A DNA stretch of 64,000 nt from Chitinophaga eiseniae (GCF_900167135.1 NZ_FUWZ01000009.1:1-64000), one strand, 5' to 3'. Positions 7,718 to 17,006 are shown, counted from the stretch's first letter. Made by a program: numbers and translations. Notes: generated by a model not told the origin, from the letters alone.

Positions 7718-8797
7718 ATGAAACCGTTGTTACAGAATCACCCGCGTGACTTGAATTTCCCTGTCCGGCCCCACTGGCGCTACTATGAAAAATATCGCAG
7801 ACAACAGCCCGTACTATATGCTATTGCCACGCTGCTGGTCACTTTCGCCCTCCTTGATTTCTTTTTTCTGATAATGCTGATACAAAAGCTGATCAAAGAC
7901 CCAATGCAACTCACTGCCGCCCAGTGGATACTGATCGGCAGTTTTGTGACGCTGGTGGGCCTTTTTCTCTTTGTAGCGCGTTATATGTCTGCCCTGCCGC
8001 TACGGGAGCAGCAACGTTATTACCAGGCCAGCGGCACCACCTGGCTGAGCGAAGATAAACGGCAGGCCCTGCGGCTGGAGCTGGTGGATATCTATAAAGG
8101 CGGTTACTGGAGCGAAACACTGGAATACTATCCGCTGGTGGCTTTTCAGGGCCCGGGAAAGTACCACACCTTCAAACCGGCGGAGGCCAACCTTTATAAA
8201 AAAGACCTCGACCAGAGCTGGGGCATTCTCACTACGGACAACTACCGGAAGGTGGCGCAGCAGCTGCTGACGAAGGGATACCATGCGGAAGCATTTGCCA
8301 TGACATTGTCCCTGCGGAATAATGACAGCGCTGTCAGCACCCGGTTGGCTGCACTGACCAGCCTGCCGGAGCCCTATGTGCTTTCATGCCTGGAACACCG
8401 GCCTGATGGGCGTCCGCCTAAGCTGATTTGGGGTTATGAATGCTGGCGGCTGATCGTCATCTCCCGGGACGCTTATATGGCCGGGCATATCACAGCGGAA
8501 GAAGCCTGGAAAAATATCCTGCAGGCAGCGGATTATGTATACGAACTATTTGACGATTTCGCAGATTTCAGCGACAATTACCGCCTTGGTAATGCCTTTT
8601 GGAGTAATTCCTATGAAGTGACAAACGAACGGACTGTAGCTTATGAAAATTTCCTAACGCAATGCGACTGGCCTATGAAACATTTATCCTGGCCCGCATC
8701 CAAAGGCGTACAGCTTCCGGAAGCCATGGCGACCGGCTTCGCTACTGAACTGGCCATCGCCAAAAGTTTACAGCAGCAACCAGGGGAGCTTAACTGA
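7718..8797 (+). CDS. DUF1266 domain membrane protein
   Basis: 359 residues from ATG 7718 (the TTG at 7682 is less likely). Two membrane helices lie at about 31-56 and 70-90, then a long soluble part. The C-terminal region with WGYECWRLIVISRDAYMAGHITAEEAW resembles DUF1266, a domain of unknown function seen in proteins such as E. coli YbeU. The soluble part likely faces the cytoplasm. It stands alone between terminator-bound neighbours; no function is proposed. Confidence 0.65.
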   Translation: MKPLLQNHPRDLNFPVRPHWRYYEKYRRQQPVLYAIATLLVTFALLDFFFLIMLIQKLIKDPMQLTAAQWILIGSFVTLVGLFLFVARYMSALPLREQQRYYQASGTTWLSEDKRQALRLELVDIYKGGYWSETLEYYPLVAFQGPGKYHTFKPAEANLYKKDLDQSWGILTTDNYRKVAQQLLTKGYHAEAFAMTLSLRNNDSAVSTRLAALTSLPEPYVLSCLEHRPDGRPPKLIWGYECWRLIVISRDAYMAGHITAEEAWKNILQAADYVYELFDDFADFSDNYRLGNAFWSNSYEVTNERTVAYENFLTQCDWPMKHLSWPASKGVQLPEAMATGFATELAIAKSLQQQPGELN

Positions 8798-8926
8798 CGA
8801 CTAAGGTCATTGGTTCTGTGATCGTCCTTACTCAGGCCATGTTGCGCAACAAACAGGGTATTAAATACTTCTGTTGCAGTCATGTTGTAAGGTAATGAAT
8901 TGCCCACTGGAAAGAGGCATGGATAC

Positions 8927-10186
8927 TCAGGTATCCGCGATTTTAGCTGCCAGGAATTCCTGTTCCTGTTGTGCAGCCGTTAACAGGCGTGCCTGTTCAA
9001 AACAAGCCACGGCTTTCTCTTTCTCGCCCATCCGTTTGTATATTTCACCCAGTACAGCATGATAGAGGTAGTAACGGTTTAGCTGGCGGTGGCCTTCCAA
9101 CGCTTCCAGCGATTGCAACGCGGCCTTTGCGCCGGCATATTCCAGCATGGCCACACTGCGATTGAGCAATATCACCGGGTCTTTCGTGAGCTGCAGTAAT
9201 GCATCATAGTAAGACAGGATCATTTTCCAGTTGGTGGCTGCATAGTTGGGCGCGATACAATGCTCATAGGCGATGGCGGCTTCGAGATGGAAAGGGGACA
9301 GGGCGGTGCCAACGGCGGCCTTGTTGAGCCATTCGTTGCCGGTAGCGATCAGGTTCTTGTCCCATTGCTGCCGGTCCTGCTGCGAGAGGGGGATAATGGT
9401 GCCGTCAATATGAAGCCTGCTGTGAATGCGGGCGGCGTGGAAGCTGAACAGGGCCATGAGTGCGGCAGCGCGTGGCTGCCGCGTATGCGCGTGATCGAGC
9501 AGGCACTGGCACAGGTATATAGCCTGTGCAATAATATCTTCCCGTATGAGCTGTTCATGCTGTGTGGCGCTATAGCCTTCATTGAACAACAGGTAGAGGC
9601 TGTTGAGCACCGCGTCCAGCCTGCCGGAGAGCTGCGCCGGCGGCGGAATATGAGGCCTTATCCGGCTGGCCCGAAAAAACGCTTTGGTCCGGTATAGCCT
9701 TTTGGAGATGGTGTCTTCTGAGGTCAGGAAAGCACGTGCCACTTCCCGGGTGCTGAAACCGCACAGTGACTTCAGGATAAAGGTGACCTGGTTTTCTGGG
9801 GAAATATCGGGATGGCAGCAGGCAAACATCATCCCCAGGAAATCATCTTTTATATTTTCGTCCTGCCAGTGCTGCTCCAGTGTATCCTCAGCGGATGGCG
9901 GCAGCTGGTCCGGGTTGGAGAAGTCAACGTCCGACTGATGTTTTCGCCGGCGTATAATATCGATCGCTTTGTTCCTGGCCACGCGGAAAAGCCAGGCTTC
10001 CGGGTTGTTGGGGATGCCGTTGAACTTCCAGGTTTCGAGGCCACTGAGCAGTGCGTCCTGCACCACATCTTCCGCGAGGGCATAGTTTTCTGTACCGAAT
10101 ATTTTTACCAGTACAGCCACCATCTTTCCGGACGCCTGTCGGAAAAGATGGTTCACTGCCTGGTCGATGTTTTGGGATGCGGTCAT
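8927..10186 (-). CDS. ECF sigma factor with C-terminal TPR extension (ECF42-like)
   Basis: 419 residues, much longer than a plain ECF factor. Sigma region 2 lies at about 10-85 (AEDVVQDALLSGLETW, then AWLFRVARNKAIDIIRRR) and region 4 at about 115-170 (LCGFSTREVARAFLTSEDTISKRLYR). Residues 200-419 are a helical extension with TPR-like units near the end (GEIYKRMGEKEKAVACFEQA). This layout matches group ECF42, which lacks a separate anti-sigma factor and sits beside DGPF/YCII genes. Here the YCII gene ends 3 bp upstream. The extension presumably controls activity. Confidence 0.88.
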   Translation of the reverse strand: MTASQNIDQAVNHLFRQASGKMVAVLVKIFGTENYALAEDVVQDALLSGLETWKFNGIPNNPEAWLFRVARNKAIDIIRRRKHQSDVDFSNPDQLPPSAEDTLEQHWQDENIKDDFLGMMFACCHPDISPENQVTFILKSLCGFSTREVARAFLTSEDTISKRLYRTKAFFRASRIRPHIPPPAQLSGRLDAVLNSLYLLFNEGYSATQHEQLIREDIIAQAIYLCQCLLDHAHTRQPRAAALMALFSFHAARIHSRLHIDGTIIPLSQQDRQQWDKNLIATGNEWLNKAAVGTALSPFHLEAAIAYEHCIAPNYAATNWKMILSYYDALLQLTKDPVILLNRSVAMLEYAGAKAALQSLEALEGHRQLNRYYLYHAVLGEIYKRMGEKEKAVACFEQARLLTAAQQEQEFLAAKIADT

Positions 10187-10188
10187 TT

Positions 10189-10527
10189 TTAATGTAACTG
10201 TCTGATGCCACGTATTTCAAGGGTGCAGCCGAAAGGCAGTCCCGGACAGCCTTTGGCCAGTTCTGCCGCCGCGGCGGCGTTGTCGGCCCGCAATACGAGG
10301 TAGCCTGCCACCAGCTCTTTGCCTTCAGCCAGCGGCCTGTCGGTAACGGTGGCGTTGCTGAGGACTGTCAGCCCTTGCGGTTCCAGGTTCTGGCCAGCGA
10401 CATAGTTGCCGGAGGCCATCAATTCGCCGAGCCATTGCTGCCAGTGTTGCAGATGTTCCTGCATTTCCTGCGGGGAGCCAAGGCCGGGGTCTTTTCCGCC
10501 CCGGATGATCACTAAAAATTCCTGCAT
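10189..10527 (-). CDS. YCII-related (DGPF-domain) protein
   Basis: 112 residues of the YCII/DGPF fold, with MQEFLVIIRGG at the start, central WLGELMASGNYVAGQNL and terminal CTLEIRGI. The fold is a small ferredoxin-like dimer of unknown enzymology. Such genes are the usual partners of ECF42 sigma factors and are often their targets. It lies 5 bp after the SnoaL-like gene and 2 bp before the sigma gene. Confidence 0.88.
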   Translation of the reverse strand: MQEFLVIIRGGKDPGLGSPQEMQEHLQHWQQWLGELMASGNYVAGQNLEPQGLTVLSNATVTDRPLAEGKELVAGYLVLRADNAAAAAELAKGCPGLPFGCTLEIRGIRQLH

Positions 10528-10532
10528 CGTCC

Positions 10533-10937
10533 TTATATTTTTGCGGGTGTTTTTAATTGTGCCACGAGAGTGGCAGGATTAAATTCAATATGTTCTGCGG
10601 AGATTTTTCCGTCTTTTATTTCCAGCAGATCGATCCAGCGGAAAACAACGGTGTTGCCAGTGGCGGGAATGCCATTGAATGCTCCTTTGTGGATGCCTTC
10701 CCAGCGGCCGTTGACCGTCACATAGTCGCCTTCTGCCAGTACCTGTTCCAGAACATATTGTCCGTCGAAGGCGGCAGCGCGGCGCTCCATTATGCCCAGG
10801 TGTCCGGCCGTATCGAGCGGTTGTTCTGTGGCCGGGTTGTAAAACCGGTGGTCTTCGGCGAGGTATTGACGGATGGCATCGAAGTCATTTTCGTTGATGC
10901 TGTCAAAGTACTTTTTGACGATGTTTTTGTTTGTCAT
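10533..10937 (-). CDS. SnoaL-like / ester-cyclase family protein
   Basis: 134 residues. The N-terminal VKKYFDSINENDFDAIRQYLAEDHRFYNP and the core GRWEGIHKGAFNGIPATGNTVVFRWIDLLEIKDGKISAE are the hallmarks of SnoaL-like polyketide-cyclase folds in the NTF2 superfamily. ATG 10937 is the real start; a longer frame runs back through the kinase gene but does not look coding there. It is the first gene of the SnoaL/YCII/ECF operon. The substrate is unknown. Confidence 0.85.
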   Translation of the reverse strand: MTNKNIVKKYFDSINENDFDAIRQYLAEDHRFYNPATEQPLDTAGHLGIMERRAAAFDGQYVLEQVLAEGDYVTVNGRWEGIHKGAFNGIPATGNTVVFRWIDLLEIKDGKISAEHIEFNPATLVAQLKTPAKI

Positions 10938-11004
10938 AGTATTTGAATTTGTTACTATGACGTATCCCGTGATCCGGATTTGGACATCGGGACTAAAATA
11001 TTTT

Positions 11005-13020
11005 TCAGACTTCCTGTAAAGTATTGATTTCCCTGCTTTTTGTTTCCAGGTCCAGTTCCACATGAATGGTGGTGCCGGCTCCGGGCTGACTGTCAAGCTC
11101 CAGTTTACCGTTGAGGTAACGGGCGCGGTTTTCCATGCTGGAGAGGCCGATACCGATGCGTTGCGGGCGTCGTGGATCAAAGCCTTTGCCGTCATCTTCC
11201 ACCGTGATAAAAAAAGTGTGGCCGTTCTGGCTGCATTGCACGACAATGTTTTTAGCCTCGGCGTACCGCAGCGCGTTGGAGAGGGCTTCCTGAACAATAC
11301 GGTAAATGGCCAGTTGAGCGGAAACGGGCATGTCTTTCCGGATATCGAAAGCTTCGAAATGGATGGTGGTCTGTGGTGTCTGCAGCGAGTCGCACAGTTC
11401 CTGCAGGGCTGTCTCCACGCCGAAGCGGGCGAGGGTTTCCGGCATCATGTTGTGGGCAATGCGGCGCACTTCAGAGACTGCGTTGTCTACCTGGTGGATA
11501 ATTTTATCCAGCTCTTCGTGGGACCGTGACACGCCGCTCAGTTTTATCCTGATGCCCGACAGCAGGCCGCCCAGTCCATCGTGCAGTTCGCGGGCCACCC
11601 GGCGGCGTTCGCGTTCGGCGCCTTCCAGCATGGCTTCGGTGGCTACCAGCTGTTGCTGCTGCTGCATTTCCTTTACCTGTTGGCGGTGGTTGACTTCTTC
11701 CTGGACAGACAGTTTTTTCTGGTTGCGGTAAAATAACCAGGAGAAAGCGGCCAGTATCAGCAGGATGAGCGCCACGGTACTCAGCAGCCAGCTGAACAGC
11801 GACTGGTTGCGGGCTCTGGCCGCGGCTTCCTTTTTTTCCAATTCCAGTACGGCTATTTTCTTTTCGTGTTCTGCGTTGCGGTATTGAATTTCCAGCTCCT
11901 CCACTTGCCTGCGTACCACCTGGTTGTTGACGCTGTCGTTCTGTTCTTTATGCGCCATCATCATCTCGTAAGCGCCTTTATAGTCGCCGAGGCTGGCCAT
12001 TGTTTCGGCCATTTCTTTTTTCAGCGTCAGCTGGTTTTTCTCATGCCCGATAAAAGTTTTATCAGTGGAAAGCGTTACCAGTATGGCTTTTGCTTCGCGG
12101 TACCGTTTCAGGTCTTTCAGTAGGGAGTATTTCTGATAGAGCAGGGCGCTGTAGCGATGGCCCTGGTTGAGGTGCTGCGCTGCTTTCATGCCGGCGTCAA
12201 TAGCCTGCAGGGCGGCGGCGAACTGTTTCATGCCACCGTAGTACTGTGCATAGGTGGTATAGTAGAGCGAGGTATAAGACCGCTCTTCTTTGGATTCGGG
12301 CATCGCTGAAACGATGTCCAGGTTTTGTTTGGCCTTCGGCAGTTCTTTTTTGTAGATATAACAGGTGGCCATCCGGAGATAGTTCCAGATGATGAAATCG
12401 TCTTTTTGTCCTTCCTCTTTATATCTGTCGATGGCTTTCTGCTGATAGTGAATGGCTTTGTCGTACTCGCGTTCATTCATGAATGCCACTCCTACGGCGG
12501 AATAATACTGAGACAACAGCCCGTTTTCCTGTGATTTCTCTCCATAGGGGATACATCGTTCCAGTATAATGCGGAGAAATTCCCTGTCGTGTCCCCGGCG
12601 TTGTTCAATAAAGGCATAGTTGTACCAGAGACGGGCCCGCTGCCCGTATGCTTCCGGCGTGTCCAACCTTTCGAAGATGCGTTCCGCCGCCATCAGCCGT
12701 TGCTGACCTTTTTCGAAATCATCGACAAACACGCTGGCATTGGCGCGTACGGAAAGGAGCAGGCCTTCGTAATAAGGCTTGCCTTTGGCCAGCGGCGCAA
12801 CCTTGTCTATGACAGCCATGGCTTTAACGGTATCGGTATACACCCAATAACTGGATATCTGTACTGCAGCGCGTATTTTTTCACTGTCGGTGCGCGCCCT
12901 GGCAAAAACGGATTCGAGACTGTCGAGGTACCGTTTATCGGTTGGGCTTTGCGCTTTCAGCACGGTGGTGAAAAAAATACAGCAAAGAAGAAAAAGGGTG
13001 GTTCGCATGGAATGGTTCAT
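11005..13020 (-). CDS. TPR-containing sensor histidine kinase (HisKA_3/NarX type), no adjacent regulator
   Basis: 671 residues. A signal peptide (about 1-23; ATG 13008 would also fit) leads a periplasmic TPR domain (about 60-370), a coiled coil, a membrane helix at 408-431, a second coiled coil, the HisKA_3 box with H480 (VARELHDGLGGLLSGI), and an HATPase domain with N582, DDGKGFD (609-615) and GIGLSSM (623-629). Kinases of this type normally phosphorylate a NarL/LuxR-type regulator, but none is present within the neighbouring genes. The signal is unknown. Confidence 0.9.
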   Translation of the reverse strand: MNHSMRTTLFLLCCIFFTTVLKAQSPTDKRYLDSLESVFARARTDSEKIRAAVQISSYWVYTDTVKAMAVIDKVAPLAKGKPYYEGLLLSVRANASVFVDDFEKGQQRLMAAERIFERLDTPEAYGQRARLWYNYAFIEQRRGHDREFLRIILERCIPYGEKSQENGLLSQYYSAVGVAFMNEREYDKAIHYQQKAIDRYKEEGQKDDFIIWNYLRMATCYIYKKELPKAKQNLDIVSAMPESKEERSYTSLYYTTYAQYYGGMKQFAAALQAIDAGMKAAQHLNQGHRYSALLYQKYSLLKDLKRYREAKAILVTLSTDKTFIGHEKNQLTLKKEMAETMASLGDYKGAYEMMMAHKEQNDSVNNQVVRRQVEELEIQYRNAEHEKKIAVLELEKKEAAARARNQSLFSWLLSTVALILLILAAFSWLFYRNQKKLSVQEEVNHRQQVKEMQQQQQLVATEAMLEGAERERRRVARELHDGLGGLLSGIRIKLSGVSRSHEELDKIIHQVDNAVSEVRRIAHNMMPETLARFGVETALQELCDSLQTPQTTIHFEAFDIRKDMPVSAQLAIYRIVQEALSNALRYAEAKNIVVQCSQNGHTFFITVEDDGKGFDPRRPQRIGIGLSSMENRARYLNGKLELDSQPGAGTTIHVELDLETKSREINTLQEV

Positions 13021-13133
13021 TCAGGGTATAAAAATAGGCAAAAAGCGATTTGTCTGGCGAGTTGGTCGGGCAGGCTGGCCATAAACCGGCAGATTTACTA
13101 TCTTGTACGGCAAATGAACAACCCGAAAAGAAT

Positions 13134-13727
13134 ATGACGATTAGCAAAATTTGCGCAGCACTGGCCCTGGTACTACAACTGGCGATGGCCGGCCACGCCG
13201 GGGCACAAACGGCTACCCCGCCGGTATCGGATATGACCACCGGTCTGTTGACCTGGGCCAAACACCTAAACAACGACGTTGAAAAATATTACAAACCGGA
13301 AAAAGGCGAAGACCTGAGCCGGCACCTGGGTGACCTGAAGCAGGACCTGCAGGTATATATGAAAACCAGGAAAACACTGTCTGACAGCCTGTTCCGTCAT
13401 AATATCGCACCCGGCAAAAAAGATCCCGACCGCCTGGAGGACCTGAAGACCAAAATGAGTACTGTGATGAATGATATGCGGAATGTGAGCGACCTGGTCA
13501 GCAACGATCTCCGCAAGGAAGGGGATAAGCTGAACGAGGACATGTATGAAGCGCTGTACGGACAGCAGCCCCGTTACCTGTCTTTTCTGGAGGCGTTTCT
13601 CGACGGCGTGGAGGTTACCAAAAAAGACCTGGCCGTTGATGGCAGCGTGCACTACCAGCGGTTGGAAGAGTGTATTGCACAGATAGCTTCCCTGAAAGAC
13701 AAGATCGATAGAAAAACGAAAAAATAA
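13134..13727 (+). CDS. Exported protein of unknown function
   Basis: 197 residues from ATG 13134; a longer in-frame start at 13050 is rejected because the signal peptide begins at 13134 (MTISKICAALALVLQLAMAG, cleavage near AGA-Q). The mature part is almost all helical and highly charged, with several coiled-coil-like stretches, and would lie in the periplasm. No family is recognised. It is divergent from the histidine kinase, 114 bp away, and could share its control region. Confidence 0.65.
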   Translation: MTISKICAALALVLQLAMAGHAGAQTATPPVSDMTTGLLTWAKHLNNDVEKYYKPEKGEDLSRHLGDLKQDLQVYMKTRKTLSDSLFRHNIAPGKKDPDRLEDLKTKMSTVMNDMRNVSDLVSNDLRKEGDKLNEDMYEALYGQQPRYLSFLEAFLDGVEVTKKDLAVDGSVHYQRLEECIAQIASLKDKIDRKTKK

Positions 13728-13831
13728 GACCCGGATGCAAGCCTGGTAAGCCTGCCGACAGATACAACGTTTTGTTAATATTTGCCGGATGGTTTGCTTA
13801 TATATTGATCCTGTGTTAGATTGAGTCGGAA

Positions 13832-14614
13832 ATGAGCACTTATAACCCGTTTAGATGGCTGATATTATTCCTGTTAATGCTCTTGTTGCAGTTGGCGGCA
13901 AGGGCGCAGGTACGTGTGAGTGGAACGATATACGACCGTTCCGGTCGTTTCGGGATGCCGGGGGTAAGTGTCATGAGCACTTCCGGTGCGGGTACCGTGA
14001 CGGACTCGATGGGCCGTTACGTGATCCGGCTTACGCTGGCAGACTCCCTGAGTTTTTCTTACCAGGGCAAGGCCACCATGAAGTTCCCTGTTAATGAGAT
14101 CCATCCTAACCGTCCGTTTGATATGAAACTGCATGTGGATGTCACTACACTACCTACAGTGGTGGTTTCCACGAACCGGTTAAAAGACTATTCTGCCGAC
14201 TCTGCGGCATTCCGTGACGAATACCGGAAAGTTTTCGATTATGCGCCCTCGTTGCTCGGTGGCACCAGTGGTCCGGGTGGCGTGGGCATCAACCTGGATA
14301 TGATCTTTAATGCGAAAAAAATAAAACGCATGGAAGCTTTCCGGGAATTGCTCGAGCGGGATGAGCAGGAAAAATATGTAGATCATCGTTTTAATAAAGC
14401 GCTGGTGAAAAAGATCACCGGTCTTGAATCACCAGCGCTGGAGGCATTTATGAAACAGTATCGTCCCACCTATGCGATGTTCAGTTATTTCCGCAATGAC
14501 TACGAATACTACCTCTATATCCGCGACAACGGGCGTCATTTTGCCAGGGTATGGGCCCTGGAACACCCGACGGTGAAAGATCCTGCCGGTTTGCAGATTA
14601 TCCCGGGGCACTGA
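13832..14614 (+). CDS. Exported carboxypeptidase-regulatory-like domain protein
   Basis: 260 residues. A signal peptide (1-25, ending ARA-Q) is followed by a CarboxypepD_reg-like beta-sandwich at about 27-110 (RVSGTIYDRSGRFGMPGVSVM ... VTDSMGRYVI), the module that also begins SusC proteins. The rest (120-260) is helical and unrecognised. It is not a receptor: no plug or barrel follows. The stop codon abuts the stop of the convergent gene, sharing TGATCA. Confidence 0.75.
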   Translation: MSTYNPFRWLILFLLMLLLQLAARAQVRVSGTIYDRSGRFGMPGVSVMSTSGAGTVTDSMGRYVIRLTLADSLSFSYQGKATMKFPVNEIHPNRPFDMKLHVDVTTLPTVVVSTNRLKDYSADSAAFRDEYRKVFDYAPSLLGGTSGPGGVGINLDMIFNAKKIKRMEAFRELLERDEQEKYVDHRFNKALVKKITGLESPALEAFMKQYRPTYAMFSYFRNDYEYYLYIRDNGRHFARVWALEHPTVKDPAGLQIIPGH

Positions 14615-14959
14615 TCAGCCAGCCTGCCTGATATCATCGATATTCATAGGTCCCCTGAAATTATTGGGTACGCCCACAATGATGTCCTTTATCTCAAAAT
14701 AGGGAACTGCCAGTGTCTTCGACTCCCGGAGATATCCTATCAGATAACTGTATTGTTCCAGGTTAGTCGTCTCGATGATCATAAAATCGGAAACATGCGC
14801 ATGGGTAAAATCGCAGTCAAACAGCCGGATGCTGCATTGATCGGCAAATTTGTCCAGCACGGCCCGGACTTCCGTTTGCACAAACAGGTCGCGCTCCGGC
14901 CGGGGGAGCGTCAGCCATTGCGGAGTGGCTTTTACCAAAAGAATAATTGTATAGTTCAT
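14615..14959 (-). CDS. Darcynin-like small protein
   Basis: 114 residues from ATG 14959 (ATG 14980 is possible). The start MNYTIILLVKATPQWLTLPR resembles the darcynin family, small proteins of unknown function. The whole chain is soluble, probably an alpha-beta dimeric barrel. It is the second gene behind the Crp-type regulator, 66 bp downstream, and is probably its target. Assignment to darcynin is from memory of the family pattern and is moderate. Confidence 0.55.
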   Translation of the reverse strand: MNYTIILLVKATPQWLTLPRPERDLFVQTEVRAVLDKFADQCSIRLFDCDFTHAHVSDFMIIETTNLEQYSYLIGYLRESKTLAVPYFEIKDIIVGVPNNFRGPMNIDDIRQAG

Positions 14960-15025
14960 AGTACTGATATTGAAATACAAAACTATTCCCGGTGATGCTC
15001 AAATCCCTTGACATAGGTAAAGAAA

Positions 15026-15601
15026 TCAGGCGCCGGCTATTTTCCGGCGGATACGGCTCAGATGGGAAGGGGAGATGCCGAGCCAGGAGGCGATATGATA
15101 TTGTGATATCTGTTGTTCCACGTCCGGGAATGCCTTCCTGAAATTGTGGTACCGGCTTGCAGCATCGAGAGAGGTGAGTTCTATTTCCCGCTGTTCTTTC
15201 TGCACAAAAATAGATTCTGCCCATTTGCGGGCAAAACGTTCCAGGTCGGGGCATGTTTCGTAAAGAAGGGTAACCTGCCGGTAGTCTGCCACCCAGATGT
15301 GGGCATCTGTCAGCGCCTGCTGGGATACCTGTGCAGGCCGGCCACTGATGAGCGAAGCATAGTCGCCGATGAAAGACGGGGCGGAAAAGAGTACTTTATT
15401 GAATTCTTCACCATTGTCTTTTCGGTAGAAGCCGCGTACGATCCCGCTTTCCAGGAAAGCCATGTTTCTGGCGATGTCACCGTCCCGGACAAAAAAGTGG
15501 TTTTTAGGCAGCGTAGCAGGTGAGAACAGCGCCGCTACCTGCTGCAGGGTAGTAGCCTGCAGCGGGTGATGTTGCGCGAAGAAGGCGTGGAGCGATTGCA
15601 T
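15026..15601 (-). CDS. Crp/Fnr-family transcriptional regulator
   Basis: 191 residues. A cyclic-nucleotide-binding beta-roll spans about 20-115 (FFVRDGDIARNMAFLESGIVRGF) and a short C-terminal HTH about 155-190 (ISQYHIASWLGISPSHLSRIRRK). This is the common short Bacteroidota Crp type, in which the cAMP-contact residues are not conserved, so cAMP is probably not the ligand. It is transcribed with the darcynin-like gene. Confidence 0.88.
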   Translation of the reverse strand: MQSLHAFFAQHHPLQATTLQQVAALFSPATLPKNHFFVRDGDIARNMAFLESGIVRGFYRKDNGEEFNKVLFSAPSFIGDYASLISGRPAQVSQQALTDAHIWVADYRQVTLLYETCPDLERFARKWAESIFVQKEQREIELTSLDAASRYHNFRKAFPDVEQQISQYHIASWLGISPSHLSRIRRKIAGA

Positions 15602-15646
15602 GAGGGTATATATCTTGTTATTGGAGACGAATGCGTTAATTTTTTA

Positions 15647-15673
15647 TTGTTTTAAATAATTATTCTATATTTG
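15647..15673 (+). promoter_or_regulatory. Promoter of rtcB
   Basis: TATATTTG (15666-15673) matches TAnnTTTG exactly. A TTG at 15647-15649 is 16 bp upstream, slightly short of the usual spacing. The predicted leader is about 85 nt. Confidence 0.5.
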
Positions 15674-15766
15674 CGGTGCCGATAACAGGCTGCTGACATC
15701 ACTGCAAGGGGCAGATGTTCCTACCAACGCCCCACGAACTACTCTTTTTTACCCAAATTAAAGAAC

Positions 15767-16897
15767 ATGCGATCTATTGCATTCTATTGTGATGCACATA
15801 GTGTTGAACGCAACGCTATGGAGCAGTTGCAGCAGTACTCCCAAAAACCGTTTGTAGACAGCATCAGCGCGTTTACTGATATTCACTATTGCGCCGAGAA
15901 AGCCCTGCCGGTAGGCGTGGCTTTTACAACCAGCGATTATTTTTACCCGTTGATCACCGGTAAAGACATCGGGTGCGGCGTGATGTATCTTAAAATCGAT
16001 AAACAGCACTGGCTGCGGCCATTCGATAAAGACGCCCACTACAGGGCGTTTGCGCAGGCCCACACCCACATGACCGACGACGGTCTGGGCGGTGGTAACC
16101 ATTTTCTCTCCATTGAGGAAGATAACGACGCCGTCTATATTATATGCCACACCGGAACGCGGGACAGGGGCATTGCCCTGTATCAGCATTGTATACAGCT
16201 GACCCGCGACTTCTCGCAGGCGTACGGCCGGGAGGTAGACTATGTGCATCGCGATTTTGTACAGCCGGATTTTCTCCGGTATTACCAGGACATCCTGCAA
16301 TTCGGTTATGAAAGGCGCAAGAATTTCTGTGTTAAGACGATGATCTTTTTACAGAACGCCAATTATCTGAAATGTAATAAGGGTGCCATTGACAAGGGCT
16401 ACCTGCAGCGCAACTACAAAGACCTGGGCAGCGAAGGGGTGTTGTATGGAACACCGTATCAACTGGAAGATTCCATTCACAATCACCTGCGCTTTTCCGA
16501 TAAGGAGATTGTGCACCGCAAAGGCAGCACAGAGCTGCAACAGGGCAGGACCGTGGTGATTCCGCTGTCTATGTCCAGGGGCAGCCTGCTGGCCAAAGCC
16601 GGTTACCTGCCCGGCGCCGCCGAGGCATTGTATTCCTGCTCCCACGGCGCAGGCAGAAGGTTATCGCGCTTTGAAGCGATGAAATACTGGAAAACCGTAT
16701 TAAAGGAAAAACAACGCAGGGCTTATAAAGAGCAGTTCCGTGAACTGCTCGACCGGTCAGGCAATTTTCCTTCCGGGTACATCCAGGAGTTTGATTTTGC
16801 TTATAAGGACGCGTCGGATGTTTTCCGGTATCAGCCTTACCTGCAAAAGGTAACACAGACCACGCCGGTGGTGACGGTTAAATACACCGAGATTTAA
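15767..16897 (+). CDS. rtcB: RNA-splicing ligase RtcB
   Basis: 376 residues. RtcB joins RNA 2',3'-cyclic phosphate and 5'-OH ends using GTP and Mn2+. Metal and guanylate motifs are present: DIGCGV (67-72), GGGNHF (108-113), H128 in CHTGTRDRG, HRKG (250-253), and SHGAGR (292-297), where H293 is the expected guanylylated histidine. It is about 30 residues shorter than E. coli RtcB and belongs to a shorter branch. No rtcA, archease or RtcR regulator is nearby. It has its own promoter and a long hairpin terminator. Confidence 0.92.
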   Translation: MRSIAFYCDAHSVERNAMEQLQQYSQKPFVDSISAFTDIHYCAEKALPVGVAFTTSDYFYPLITGKDIGCGVMYLKIDKQHWLRPFDKDAHYRAFAQAHTHMTDDGLGGGNHFLSIEEDNDAVYIICHTGTRDRGIALYQHCIQLTRDFSQAYGREVDYVHRDFVQPDFLRYYQDILQFGYERRKNFCVKTMIFLQNANYLKCNKGAIDKGYLQRNYKDLGSEGVLYGTPYQLEDSIHNHLRFSDKEIVHRKGSTELQQGRTVVIPLSMSRGSLLAKAGYLPGAAEALYSCSHGAGRRLSRFEAMKYWKTVLKEKQRRAYKEQFRELLDRSGNFPSGYIQEFDFAYKDASDVFRYQPYLQKVTQTTPVVTVKYTEI

Positions 16898-16903
16898 TAG
16901 TAA

Positions 16904-16986
16904 GGGTGTATCAAAGTAATGTACCTGACAGCGCGATTTTTCGTTGCTGTCATACAAAGGAGATTATTTTGATGCACCCCTTTTTT
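16904..16986 (+). terminator. Long nested hairpin ending in a T run
   Basis: An outer stem of 17 pairs (16904-16920 with 16963-16979, two G-U wobbles) encloses an inner perfect stem TGACAGC / GCTGTCA (16926-16932 and 16946-16952). Six T residues follow at 16981. It ends rtcB transcription, but is longer and more structured than a normal terminator. Confidence 0.75.
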
Positions 16987-17006
16987 GTTAACCTAACCTT
17001 ATACCA

